A DNA stretch of 64,000 nucleotides from Stomatobaculum sp. (GCA_017449925.1 JAFSYO010000134.1:58647-122646), one strand, 5' to 3'; shown: positions 18,034 to 27,042, numbered from the stretch's first letter. Translations and numbers: made by a program. Notes: generated by a model not told the origin, from the letters alone.

Positions 18034-18596
18034 TTTTTCTCCCCCGGCTCCTGCGCGTCTGCCGGCACTGCCTCAATATTGAAAGACGGCGGCGGACCGT
18101 ACAGCGTGACCGCTACCTCTTCGCTGCCGCCGTATTTTTTAGATGGTTCCGCCGTCTCCTGAACAACAGGAGCAGCCTCCCAGTATTCCGGCGGGCCGTA
18201 CACCGGCGGAGGAATCTCCTCAGTCGGCTCGCTGCTCTCAAAATATGACGGCGGACCGTAGACGTCCTCGGGGATCTCTTCTTCAGGCACCGTTTCCCCG
18301 GTTGTTTCTTCGGCTGTTTCCCCGGTCGTTTCCTCGGCTGTTTCCCCGGTCGTTTCCTCGGCTGGAGCTTCAAAGCAGGACGGCGGACCGTAGACGTCCT
18401 CGGGGATCTCTTCTGCCGTTGCCTGCGGATCCAGCATTTCCGGCGGGCCGTAGACCACTTCCACCGGCTCGTCCGTCGGCGAGACCGTAGTATCTGCAGG
18501 CGGCGGACCGTAGACATCCTGCGGTGTACATGCCACCAGATGAACCGCTCCTGCTGCGAAGAAGGCGCTGTACACAGCCTTTTTCAGTCGTTTCAT
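18030..18596 (-). CDS. Lipoprotein with six YGPP motifs, candidate radical SAM substrate
   Basis: 188 residues. A basic start and hydrophobic stretch end in the lipobox LVAC (C23), so the protein should be exported and lipid-anchored. The rest is acidic, low-complexity and carries six copies of [VL]YGPP at Y29, Y49, Y69, Y113, Y133 and Y166. Most are followed two residues later by an aromatic or Leu (EML, SCF, SYF, EYW, PSF). Spacers are rich in Glu, Thr and Pro, including ETTGETAE repeats (81-102). A strong AGGAGG ribosome site precedes the ATG. There is no recognised enzymatic domain. The repeated Tyr-Gly-Pro-Pro units next to a coupled SPASM enzyme look like multiple core sequences awaiting modification. 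It follows dapF by 22 bases and may share its transcript. Confidence 0.85.
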   Translation of the reverse strand: MKRLKKAVYSAFFAAGAVHLVACTPQDVYGPPPADTTVSPTDEPVEVVYGPPEMLDPQATAEEIPEDVYGPPSCFEAPAEETTGETAEETTGETAEETTGETVPEEEIPEDVYGPPSYFESSEPTEEIPPPVYGPPEYWEAAPVVQETAEPSKKYGGSEEVAVTLYGPPPSFNIEAVPADAQEPGEKK

Positions 18597-18618
18597 ATCG
18601 TCTCCTCCTGACTCCTGT

Positions 18619-19425
18619 TCAGAGGTCGATCTCCCCGGAAAAAACTTCCACCGCCGGTCCGGTCATAAAAAGATGTCCGTCCTCTCCGAGCCGGATCTTC
18701 AGATCCCCGCCCAGGAGATGCATAGTCACCTCCCGGCCGCAGCGCCCCGAGATCATCGTGGCGTAGGCTGAAGCCGTGGCGCCGGTGCCGCAGGCCAGTG
18801 TTTCGCCGCTGCCCCGCTCCCAGACCCGCATATGCAGGTTTTCCGGATCTTCGACATAGATAAACTCGGAGTTGACTCCCTCGGGGAACCGCGGATGATG
18901 CTCATAGCCTGGGCCGATCTTCGTGAGATCCAGCTCCGACAGTTCCTCCAGGGAAGAGACGTAATAAACTGCGTGGGGATTGCCCACATCCACCGCGATC
19001 ATTTCCTGTTCCGCGCCGTTGACGGTGATCTTTTCCGGCACAGGTCCTGTCAGGACCGCCTCGCCCATGTCCACCGTAACACTGGTGCAGATCCCGTTCT
19101 CCGCGTGGATCTTCAGCACCTTGACCCCGCCGGGGGACTCCATGGTGATCTCGTCCTTGCGGCAGATCCCGTGGTCATAAGCATATTTGCCTACGCAGCG
19201 GGCGCCGTTCCCGCACATTTTTCCTTCGGAACCGTCGGCATTGAACATCCGCATCCGGACGTCGCAGGTCTCTGACGGGCATATCAGGATCAGGCCGTCG
19301 GAGCCGATCCCGAAATGACGGTCGCTGACCCGGACCGCGGTCCCCGCGGGATCCTCCACCGTCTCCTCAAAGCAGTTCACGTAGACGTAGTCGTTGCCCG
19401 CGCCGTGCATCTTGGTAAACTTCAT
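18619..19425 (-). CDS. dapF: Diaminopimelate epimerase
   Basis: 268 residues from the ATG at 19423-19425, eight bases after AGGAG. It converts LL- to meso-diaminopimelate for lysine and peptidoglycan. Both catalytic cysteine motifs are present: MCGNGARC in the N-terminal half and ACGTGA in the C-terminal half, in the pseudosymmetric two-domain layout. Other dap genes are not nearby. The YGPP lipoprotein and radical SAM genes follow closely. Confidence 0.95.
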   Translation of the reverse strand: MKFTKMHGAGNDYVYVNCFEETVEDPAGTAVRVSDRHFGIGSDGLILICPSETCDVRMRMFNADGSEGKMCGNGARCVGKYAYDHGICRKDEITMESPGGVKVLKIHAENGICTSVTVDMGEAVLTGPVPEKITVNGAEQEMIAVDVGNPHAVYYVSSLEELSELDLTKIGPGYEHHPRFPEGVNSEFIYVEDPENLHMRVWERGSGETLACGTGATASAYATMISGRCGREVTMHLLGGDLKIRLGEDGHLFMTGPAVEVFSGEIDL

Positions 19426-19442
19426 AACTCGATTCTCCTGAT

Positions 19443-19490
19443 TCTGTATCATTTCAGGCCCGGATCATACTCTGTATCATCTCAGACCCG
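19443..19490. repeat. Tandem imperfect repeat between glnA and dapF
   Basis: Two copies of a 20-base unit (TCTGTATCATYTCAGRCCCG, copies at 19443-19462 and 19471-19490, two mismatches) lie 28 bases apart, filling the gap just after the glnA stop. This may be a local duplication. No function is evident. Confidence 0.7.
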
Positions 19491-19492
19491 AA

Positions 19493-20821
19493 TTACACCT
19501 TATACAGGTATTCCTGCATTTCCCAGCTGGAGACGGAAGTGCGGTACTGCCTCCACTCCTCCTTCTTCGCTGCAAGGAAACGGTTGAACGCATGGTCGCC
19601 AAGCACATCCCGGGCAAACAGGCTCATCTCGAAGCAGGTGATAGCCTCTCCCAGGGTCTCCGGCAGCGCCTCCACCCCGAGGCGTTTTGCCTCTTCCGGA
19701 CTCAGATTGAACATGTTTTCCTTGATGCTCTTCGGCGGACGCATTTTCTTCTCAATGCCGTCCAGTCCCGCCATCAGGCAGGCTGCAATGGCCAGGTAGG
19801 GGTTCGCCGCGGAATCCGGGCAGCGAAGCTCGATCCGCGTCTCCTCGCCCTTCTGGGAAGGAAGTCGGATCAGAAGGCTTCTGTTGGACGTCTCGCTCCA
19901 CGCGATGTGGGAAGGCGCGTCGTAACCCGGGATAAGTCTCTTGTAGGAATTCACCAGCGGATTTGTCAGCGGCAGGATCTCCCGGATATGAGCCAGAATG
20001 CCCGCCATGAACTGGTACGCGATGTGGGACAGACCGTTGGGATCCTTCCGGTCGATGAACAGATTCCGGCCCTTCGAGTCCGCCAGGGACATGTTGATAT
20101 GCATACCGCTGCCGTTCTCCCCTTCGATGGGCTTCGGCATGAAGGAAGCATGCATTCCGTGCCTCTGGGCGATGATCTTGGAAGCCATCTTGAAGGTCAT
20201 GATCTCATCCGCCGCGGAAAGAGCGTCCACATATTTAAAATCGATCTCGTGCTGGGACGGGGCGATCTCGTGGTGGCTCGCCTCGATCTCATATCCCATG
20301 GCTCCCAGGTTCAGGATGATGTCCCTGCGGACATTCTCCGCGCCGTCCAGGTGTTCTGTGTCAAAATAGCCCGCGCCGTCCCGGGCAGAGACATCCGCTT
20401 TTCCGTTCTCATCCAGCGGGAACAGGAAAAACTCGCACTCCGGTCCCACATAGAAGTGATAGCCCATTTTCTCCGCCTTTTCCACGGCCCGCTTCAGGAT
20501 ATAGCGGGGATCCCCTTCAAAGGCATTTCCGTCCGGACGGTAAACGTCGCAGATCAGGCGCGCCACCTTGCCCTGCTGCGGGCGCCAGGGAAGGATCTCA
20601 AAAGTGTTGAGATCGGGGTGCAGATACATATCCGACTCTTCCACTCTGACAAAACCCTCCACGCTGGAACCGTCGAACATGCAGTTGTTGTCCAGTGCGC
20701 GTTCTGTCTGGCTTGCCGTAATGGCGATATTCTTGAACATTCCGTGCAGGTCCGTGAACTGAAGGCGGATGAACTCCACCTCTTCTTCTTCCACGATCCT
20801 CAGGATCTCTTCTTTAGTCAT
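19493..20821 (-). CDS. glnA: Glutamine synthetase, type I (alpha)
   Basis: 442 residues, the short GSI-alpha length. It makes glutamine from glutamate, ammonia and ATP. It has the N-terminal beta-grasp, the FDGSSVEGF start of the active-site region, the HHEIAPSQHEID metal/glutamate loop, the GENGSGMHINMS segment, and the NRSLLIRLP ATP-phosphate loop. The GSI-beta adenylylation loop appears absent, so control by feedback or protein partners (GlnR type in Firmicutes) is more likely. It lies 37 bases after hisC. Confidence 0.96.
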   Translation of the reverse strand: MTKEEILRIVEEEEVEFIRLQFTDLHGMFKNIAITASQTERALDNNCMFDGSSVEGFVRVEESDMYLHPDLNTFEILPWRPQQGKVARLICDVYRPDGNAFEGDPRYILKRAVEKAEKMGYHFYVGPECEFFLFPLDENGKADVSARDGAGYFDTEHLDGAENVRRDIILNLGAMGYEIEASHHEIAPSQHEIDFKYVDALSAADEIMTFKMASKIIAQRHGMHASFMPKPIEGENGSGMHINMSLADSKGRNLFIDRKDPNGLSHIAYQFMAGILAHIREILPLTNPLVNSYKRLIPGYDAPSHIAWSETSNRSLLIRLPSQKGEETRIELRCPDSAANPYLAIAACLMAGLDGIEKKMRPPKSIKENMFNLSPEEAKRLGVEALPETLGEAITCFEMSLFARDVLGDHAFNRFLAAKKEEWRQYRTSVSSWEMQEYLYKV

Positions 20822-20858
20822 GTCTTCTTCCTCCTAAGCGATGTGCGGCAGAAAAGCT

Positions 20859-21917
20859 TCATTCCGCCGTATACTGCCTCAGAAACGAAAGGAGACAATC
20901 CATCTCCTCATCAGTTCCGATGCTGATGCGCAGATAGTCCCGGATGAGGGGCTTGCTGAACCATCGCACATAAATGCCGTTTTCCTTCAGGGTCCGGAAC
21001 AGCTTCTCCGCGTCTGTTCCCTCTCTCTTTGCAAAAATAAAGTTCGACTTCGAATCACCAAAGGTAAATCCCAGCGCAGCCAGTTCCTTCTTGACCCGTT
21101 CCCTGGTCCGGATGATCTTGTCCCTGGTCTCTTCAAAATATGCCCTGTCCCGCATCGCTGCCGCTCCCAGGATGATGGAGGGCATGTTCATAGTGTACGA
21201 GTTGTAGGAATACTTTACTCTGTTCAGGGCCGCGATCAGATCCGGATGCCCCATGGCAAACCCGATCCGCATTCCCGCGAAGGAACGGGACTTGGAAAAG
21301 GTCTGGACCACCAGCAGATTTTCGTATTTCTCCGTCAGCCCCAAAGCGCTGTCCCCGCCGAAATCCGCATAGGCTTCGTCGATGATGATCACGGATTCCT
21401 GGTTCCTCCGGACGATCTCCTCCACCTGGTCCAGGGGAAGCTGAACTCCGGTGGGAGCGTTGGGATTCGCCAGGACGATGCCGCCGTTCTCACGGAAATA
21501 GTCCTCCGGCACCACTTCGAACTTTTCGTTCAGCGCCGGGGTCTCGAAGGGGATCCGGAACAGATCCGCCCACACATCATAGAAAGAGTAAGTGATGTTG
21601 GGAAACAGCACCGGCTTCGGGCCGTTGAAAAAAGTGAGGAACGCCATGCCGATGACATCGTCCGATCCTACGCCGGGGAACACCCGGTCTTTGGAGATGC
21701 CGTAGTACTCCGCGATAGCCTGTATCAGTTCCTCCGCCGCCGGGTCAGGATATTTCCTGAGCCGGGACAGGTCCATTTCCCGAAGGGCCTTCTCCACCGC
21801 GGGAGACGGAGGATAGGGATTTTCGTTGGTATTCAGCTTGATGACATTTTTGTCCTTTGGCTGTTCGCCGGGAGTGTAGGGCTCCACATCCCGGAAATTC
21901 TGCTCCCAGGGCCTCAT
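20859..21917 (-). CDS. hisC: Histidinol-phosphate aminotransferase
   Basis: 352 residues, a class I/II PLP enzyme. It has LNTNENPYPPSP at the N-terminus, the PNAPTG segment, DEAYADFGG, and the SKSRSFAGMRIGF PLP-lysine segment. The reaction is imidazole-acetol phosphate to histidinol phosphate. The gene is outside any his operon and overlaps another aminotransferase by four bases. A role on aromatic amino acids is therefore an alternative, since orphan HisC homologues can act there. Confidence 0.88.
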   Translation of the reverse strand: MRPWEQNFRDVEPYTPGEQPKDKNVIKLNTNENPYPPSPAVEKALREMDLSRLRKYPDPAAEELIQAIAEYYGISKDRVFPGVGSDDVIGMAFLTFFNGPKPVLFPNITYSFYDVWADLFRIPFETPALNEKFEVVPEDYFRENGGIVLANPNAPTGVQLPLDQVEEIVRRNQESVIIIDEAYADFGGDSALGLTEKYENLLVVQTFSKSRSFAGMRIGFAMGHPDLIAALNRVKYSYNSYTMNMPSIILGAAAMRDRAYFEETRDKIIRTRERVKKELAALGFTFGDSKSNFIFAKREGTDAEKLFRTLKENGIYVRWFSKPLIRDYLRISIGTDEEMDCLLSFLRQYTAE

Positions 21918-23101
21918 AAACCGTACTCCTCCGCGATCTTCTTAAATGCCGGAAGAGACCTTCTGATCATGTCGTTGGACACGCAGTAGGCAAGGCGCAC
22001 ATAGCCCGCGCATGCAAAGGACTTTCCGGGCACCACGAGGACATTGTACTTTTTGCAGACGTCCACGAAGTGTCCGTCATCGCCGTCCGGAGCCTTTACG
22101 AAGAGGTAGAAGGCTCCCTGGGGCTTGGCGCATTCAAACCCGAGCTCCTTTAAGCCTCCGTAAAGCAGCTCCCTGTTGGCGTTGTACGCCTCGATGTCCG
22201 TGCTGGCGTCGATGCAGCGGATCAGGGCCCTCTGGATCAGGGAAGGAGCGTTGACTGCGCCGCACACGCGGTTCGCGATGGTAGCCGCGGAGATCACCTG
22301 TTCTGCTTCCGGAATGCTGTCCGGGATCAGGAGCCAGCCGATACGCTGTCCCGGCAGAGACAGGGACTTTGAATAGGAGTAGACGACCACGGCGTGCTCG
22401 ATGATGTCAGGGACCCAGGGGACCGTGACGCCGTCATAGGCGAGCTCTCTGTAAGGTTCGTCGGAAATAGTCACGATGACCGATCCGTACTCCGCTTCTT
22501 TTTCGGCGATCACCTTCTGCAGAGCCTGCAGGGTCTCCCTGGAATAGACGATGCCCGTGGGGTTGTTCGGCGTATTGATGATGACTGCCTTCGTTCTGCT
22601 GCTGACAGCGGCCTTGAATCCCTCGATATCCGGCTGGAAGCCATTCGTGTTCGCCGGGACCACTTTCAGGACTCCGTCATAGTTCCGCACATAGTTGCCG
22701 TACTCCACGAAGTAAGGCGCGAAGGTGACGACTTCATCTCCCGGATCCAGGATGGTCTTCAGGAAGATATTCAGGGCCGACGCCGCGCCCACGGCCATGA
22801 TCAGGTTCTCTGCCTTGTAGGAAGTGCCGAAACGGCGGTTCAGGGAATCCGCTACGGCCTTCCTGGTATCAGGATAACCCGCGTTGCTCATGTATCCGTT
22901 GACGAAGCAGGAATCCTCCTCGTTCAGCACATCCAGCAGCGCCTGCTTAACTTCCTTCGGCGCGGGAACATTCGGGTTCCCGAGGCTGAAGTCATATACA
23001 TTCTCCCGGCCGTAAAGAGCCGCGAGGCGGTTTCCTTCTTCGAACATGGCGCGGATGGCGGAATTATTATTGACCAGAGGCTTCATTTTTTCGGATATCA
23101 T
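21914..23101 (-). CDS. PLP-dependent aminotransferase, aspartate aminotransferase-like
   Basis: 395 residues, class I fold type. NTPNNPTGIVYS, the SDEPYREL segment and SYSKSLSLPGQRIG with the PLP lysine are intact. The typical reaction is aspartate plus 2-oxoglutarate to oxaloacetate plus glutamate, but the subclass also includes alanine and aromatic aminotransferases. It overlaps hisC by four bases and is followed by glnA, forming a nitrogen-metabolism cluster. Confidence 0.9.
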   Translation of the reverse strand: MISEKMKPLVNNNSAIRAMFEEGNRLAALYGRENVYDFSLGNPNVPAPKEVKQALLDVLNEEDSCFVNGYMSNAGYPDTRKAVADSLNRRFGTSYKAENLIMAVGAASALNIFLKTILDPGDEVVTFAPYFVEYGNYVRNYDGVLKVVPANTNGFQPDIEGFKAAVSSRTKAVIINTPNNPTGIVYSRETLQALQKVIAEKEAEYGSVIVTISDEPYRELAYDGVTVPWVPDIIEHAVVVYSYSKSLSLPGQRIGWLLIPDSIPEAEQVISAATIANRVCGAVNAPSLIQRALIRCIDASTDIEAYNANRELLYGGLKELGFECAKPQGAFYLFVKAPDGDDGHFVDVCKKYNVLVVPGKSFACAGYVRLAYCVSNDMIRRSLPAFKKIAEEYGL

Positions 23102-23119
23102 GGTTTTTCCTCCTGTTTT

Positions 23120-24400
23120 TTAAACTGTATTGTTTCTGCAGAACAGCCACACTGCCGCCGTCTCGGCCAGATAAAACCAGGTCGCCGGGTTGGAGAACCA
23201 GGTCGTAAAGAACGAGAGGGCAAGATACGCAGCGATCTGCGCATAGAACACATTCAGGACAGGATCATGCTTTTCCCGCATCCTGTTCTCCAGGAAAAAC
23301 GAGACTGCGCCCAGCGCCGCTGAGAAAAGAACCACGCCTGCGGTGCCGAAGTCATAATAGGCATCGTAGAACAGCGTCAGGGTGGTGAGCTCTTCTTTCG
23401 TCAGATAGAGCGGCGAAGACACCAGCGACGGGAACAGGAATTTCAGTCCTGTCAGCGCCCAGAGCGGGAACAGCATCCGCACTCCGAAAGTGTGGGCTGA
23501 GAGATCCCGGATCAGGCAGTTAAAATTGTCGTAGTTGTTGGATATATAAATATACGGCTGACTGATGAAAATTGGCAGCCGGTATTTCATCTCAAATATT
23601 CCGTTCAGGTAATCGATGCTGTGGCTTCTGGCCGCGGTAAGAAAAATATAAAGCACCAGAAGGCCCGCGCCGGCGCATGCGCCTGCCCACAGAGGCACTT
23701 CTCCCCGTTCCAGTGTAAGCAGGGTAAATCCTGCCAGCATGGCTGCCAGGATCATCTGGGACCTGGACACGCAGAGCACCGGGATCAGAAAGGCGCTGAC
23801 TACTGACAGCAGCACTGCAGTCTTCTGAAGATGCGAAGCGCCGTGTTCCGTATCGAACCACACGACGGCTAGCGCCGGGATCAGCGCGCAGGATACTGTG
23901 AAATAGTGCAGGCCGCTGACATGGAACCAGGAATAGGCGTGGGGCACTCCCCGAAGGAACAAAGGGACATAACCCAGAAGAGCTGCCTCCGTGAAAAAAG
24001 AGGCCCAGGAGATAAGGCAGATCCCCAGTATAGAGAGAAACAGCCTTCCCCTTTTCAGTTCCTTCAGTCTTCCGGTCATATTCCGGGTCACTGTCCCGCC
24101 CGCGTTTTTCTTCAACAGTTCAAAAACCAGCCAGAATCCCGCGTAGGCAAGAAACAGAACAGCCCAGGTCAATCCTTCCCAGTCTGTCTGCAGCTTCGAC
24201 AGCTTCAGACACGAGAGCCCCTGGCCTCCTACAAAGCAGAGGGAGAACAGCGCCCTCAGACGCACAGGAAGCCCCGGCCCCCTCATATCCTGATGAAACA
24301 GGACCGCTGCAGCAAAGATCAGGCACAGTCCCGAGGGGATATACAGGGAGACTCTGGAGAACAGCACCGCTGCCGCATAACAGATCATAAAAACAAGCAT
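23120..24400 (-). CDS. Polytopic membrane protein, O-antigen/oligosaccharide repeat polymerase-like
   Basis: 426 residues with about eleven hydrophobic segments spread over the whole length. There is a large loop (about 260-310, RSHSIDYLNGIFEMKYRLP) of the kind seen in Wzy-type polymerases, which join polysaccharide repeat units at the outer face of the membrane. No glycosyltransferase, flippase or chain-length gene is near, so it is an orphan. It begins six bases after the HPr gene. Function by topology and general resemblance only. Confidence 0.7.
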   Translation of the reverse strand: MLVFMICYAAAVLFSRVSLYIPSGLCLIFAAAVLFHQDMRGPGLPVRLRALFSLCFVGGQGLSCLKLSKLQTDWEGLTWAVLFLAYAGFWLVFELLKKNAGGTVTRNMTGRLKELKRGRLFLSILGICLISWASFFTEAALLGYVPLFLRGVPHAYSWFHVSGLHYFTVSCALIPALAVVWFDTEHGASHLQKTAVLLSVVSAFLIPVLCVSRSQMILAAMLAGFTLLTLERGEVPLWAGACAGAGLLVLYIFLTAARSHSIDYLNGIFEMKYRLPIFISQPYIYISNNYDNFNCLIRDLSAHTFGVRMLFPLWALTGLKFLFPSLVSSPLYLTKEELTTLTLFYDAYYDFGTAGVVLFSAALGAVSFFLENRMREKHDPVLNVFYAQIAAYLALSFFTTWFSNPATWFYLAETAAVWLFCRNNTV

Positions 24401-24405
24401 TGCGT

Positions 24406-24675
24406 TTACTCTTCTTCTCCAAAGCCGTTTTTCGCCAGGGAAATGACCGCCTCCAGCGCTTCAGCTTCATCCGGCCCCGTGCAGCGGAATTCGATCTCGT
24501 CGCCGCATTTCACACAGGCTCCCAGGACGCTGAGAACACTCTTGGCATTTGCTTCACTGTCTCTGAACAGCAGTTCAACTTTCGATTCATACCGAATTGC
24601 TTCTTTACACAGATTTCCCGCCGGTCTCAAGTGCAGCCCGCTGGGGTTTATGACTTTCACCTTCTGACTGACCAT
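24406..24675 (-). CDS. HPr-family phosphocarrier protein
   Basis: 89 residues. The phosphoacceptor His15 (SGLHLRPAG) and the regulatory Ser46 (AKSVL) are both present, so it can in principle carry phosphate from PEP to sugar permeases and be phosphorylated by HPr kinase. The region after Ser46 (SVLGACVKCGDEIEF) deviates from ordinary HPr and holds two cysteines. It may be ptsH or a divergent paralogue. It lies ten bases after cdaR rather than next to ptsI. Confidence 0.88.
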   Translation of the reverse strand: MVSQKVKVINPSGLHLRPAGNLCKEAIRYESKVELLFRDSEANAKSVLSVLGACVKCGDEIEFRCTGPDEAEALEAVISLAKNGFGEEE

Positions 24676-24684
24676 GATGCCTCC

Positions 24685-26184
24685 TTATGTGCCGTTTATA
24701 CCGGATGCGGATGCCGTCTGCTCCGGAACATCTCCGCTCTGTGTCTCTTCCTGTGCGCCGGCGCTGCTCTCAGATCCTTCCTGGCCGGCCGCGCTGGCCT
24801 CAGTTTCTTTTTCCGTTGATGCTTCTGTTTCACTGCCGCCCGGATCCTGTACATTCTCCGGTCCGTTCTCTCCCACAAAGGTTCCCGACGGTCCCTCTTC
24901 TTCAATTGAAACGATCACCGTAAAGGGAGTGATCGAAGCGACGCTGGTGCCCTGGGGAGACGTGACAGACAGATGCCCTGTATAGTTGCCGGCTTCCAAG
25001 CCGGTAAGATCCAGGGTGGCGTTCAGGTCCTCCGAAGACAGCGTCCTGAGCTCCTCGGGCAGAGCGCTCAGCTCCACGGAGATCAGGTTCGGATACAGTG
25101 TATACACCAGCCCCTCTTTTCTCCCGATCGTTTCGATCCCGTTGTCGAGAGACAGCTGGAACGCCCTGCTGTTCAGCGCCTCCACTTTAAGCGTTACAGC
25201 GGCAAGGGAATTCCCCCGGACAGTCACACCAGCAGGCAGGTACTGGGAAAGGTCCACAGTCACAGTCTGGTTCTCCGTGGCGCCCTCCACATTCAAGGCA
25301 GTCCCCGGGATCGTCACCTCGTTCATCTTACTGAGGATATCATCTTCACCTACCACGGCCACGGATTTCATCGGCGATTCCGCGCCGGTGAACCGGTATC
25401 CGGGGGCGGCATTCCCGGACACTTCATACTGAAGCGTCAGAGTCTTGCCCAGAAGCATGTCCACTTCATAAGAAATCTCTTCGGGTTCTGTGACTGGTCC
25501 CTCGTCGCCGAAGGAGATCACATTTCCGTTGGCGTCGAAGAACCTCGGCTTCTCTGTTCCTTTATAATCCTCTTCGTGTCCGCTGATGTCCACCACGATG
25601 CCCACAGAGCTGATCCTGCCCACCTGGGACATGGGGCCGCTGACCATGATCGTTTCAGGACTTACAGAGATCGTTCCCACGGAATGGCCCGGCATGACCT
25701 GTCCTCTTACAGAAGAACTGACGGAAAAGCTCTTGTTCTGAAGATCCTCCGTGCTGACATGGATCACCTGGGGCCGTACGGCCGGCGTTCCGATCAGCAG
25801 TTCCCTGTTCTTCACTACCTCCACCGTGACCGGGACAGAGCCTGTGACGTTATACAGATTCGACAGATCCGCCACGACCCGGAAGGTATCCGCTTCGATC
25901 CGGTAGGCGTCCCTGCTTCTCACCTGGTAGCTGACAGTAACGTTGTCCCCTCCCTGGATCGTATAGCACTTCCCGGCGGAGGTCAGGACATTCTCGTTGA
26001 TCACAGTCACGGGAATCGTTTTGGTCCTGGAGACCTCGGGATTGGAAATATTCACCACCGTAAGCCAGATCAGGAGTCCTATAAGGACAGAAACAAGCCG
26101 GAGCGACATCCGGCCTTTTTTATCACTGCTCTGCCTGTTCTGTTTATTCAGACGGCTGTTTCTTGTCCTTTCGTTCATCCTCAT
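24685..26184 (-). CDS. cdaR: YbbR-domain regulator of c-di-AMP cyclase (CdaR)
   Basis: 499 residues. A basic cytoplasmic N-terminus, one membrane helix (about 27-46, ending at the VNISNPEV motif typical of YbbR proteins), then four YbbR-like beta domains outside the cell. An acidic, Ser/Glu/Ala-rich disordered tail (about 425-499) ends the protein. CdaR binds and tunes CdaA. The gene overlaps cdaA by 41 bases, as expected for the pair. The long tail is unusual. Confidence 0.93.
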   Translation of the reverse strand: MRMNERTRNSRLNKQNRQSSDKKGRMSLRLVSVLIGLLIWLTVVNISNPEVSRTKTIPVTVINENVLTSAGKCYTIQGGDNVTVSYQVRSRDAYRIEADTFRVVADLSNLYNVTGSVPVTVEVVKNRELLIGTPAVRPQVIHVSTEDLQNKSFSVSSSVRGQVMPGHSVGTISVSPETIMVSGPMSQVGRISSVGIVVDISGHEEDYKGTEKPRFFDANGNVISFGDEGPVTEPEEISYEVDMLLGKTLTLQYEVSGNAAPGYRFTGAESPMKSVAVVGEDDILSKMNEVTIPGTALNVEGATENQTVTVDLSQYLPAGVTVRGNSLAAVTLKVEALNSRAFQLSLDNGIETIGRKEGLVYTLYPNLISVELSALPEELRTLSSEDLNATLDLTGLEAGNYTGHLSVTSPQGTSVASITPFTVIVSIEEEGPSGTFVGENGPENVQDPGGSETEASTEKETEASAAGQEGSESSAGAQEETQSGDVPEQTASASGINGT

Positions 26185-27037
26185 CCTTTCCCTTCAGCAG
26201 GAAGCCAAGCCCGAAACGTTTCGGCTCCGGTTCTTCTTTCTTGATCAGTCCGGTCAGGATTTCCTGAAGCTTCTCCGGATCGCGGATCGTCATCAGCCTG
26301 CCGTCCCTCGCCACCGAGACCCGTCCGGTCTCCTCGGAGACCACGATAGTGACCGAGTCCGAGACCTCGCTGATGCCCAGGGCAGCCCTGTGCCTGGTTC
26401 CGTATTCCTTGGATATCTTCTTTTCCGACAGCGGCAGGTAGCTCGTCGCAGTTACGATCCTGTTGCCCCGGATGATCACCGCTCCGTCGTGGAGCGGCGT
26501 ATTATGCTCAAAAATATTGATGAGCAGCTGGCTGGAAACTATTCCGTCGATCTCGATGCCCTTGGCAATAAAATCCTTCAGGGAGATTTTCTGCTCAATG
26601 ACCATCAATGCGCCGGTTTTGACCTTCCCCATCTTGAAGGAAGCATCCACCAGATGCATCACTGTCTCCTCAGAAAAACCGACGCTTGCTTTCCATCCTT
26701 CCAGAAGCCCGCTCATGGCAAAGAAACCGGAAGAACCCAGCTGCTGCAGTGCGCGCCGCAGTTCCGGCTGAAAAATGATGACCAGTGCGATGACCGCGAT
26801 GGTAGCGATCCTGCCCAGGATCCAGAGGATCGTGTCAAGCTGCAGGAAGGCGCAGAAGACCACGAACGCGAAGATCATGAACAGACCGCGCAGAAGCACC
26901 CAGGCTTCTGTGTCCATGACCCAGTTCAGAAACGCGTAGACCATCAGGGAGATGATCGCGATCTCAATGAACCCCGTCAGTGTGATGCGCGGAAGCAGCC
27001 CCGCCAGGGACTGCAGGTTTTCCATTATCAGCTCCAT
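26144..27037 (-). CDS. cdaA: Diadenylate cyclase CdaA
   Basis: 297 residues that make c-di-AMP from two ATP. Three membrane helices (about 20-90) precede the DisA_N domain with DGA (184-186) and RHR (215-217), both intact. c-di-AMP controls potassium, osmotic balance and wall homeostasis in Firmicutes. A second ATG 12 bases further in (27023-27025) has GGAG at good distance and is an equal start candidate. glmM, often third in this operon, is replaced by an HPr gene. Confidence 0.96.
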   Translation of the reverse strand: MELIMENLQSLAGLLPRITLTGFIEIAIISLMVYAFLNWVMDTEAWVLLRGLFMIFAFVVFCAFLQLDTILWILGRIATIAVIALVIIFQPELRRALQQLGSSGFFAMSGLLEGWKASVGFSEETVMHLVDASFKMGKVKTGALMVIEQKISLKDFIAKGIEIDGIVSSQLLINIFEHNTPLHDGAVIIRGNRIVTATSYLPLSEKKISKEYGTRHRAALGISEVSDSVTIVVSEETGRVSVARDGRLMTIRDPEKLQEILTGLIKKEEPEPKRFGLGFLLKGKDEDERKDKKQPSE

Positions 27038-27042
27038 CTTTC

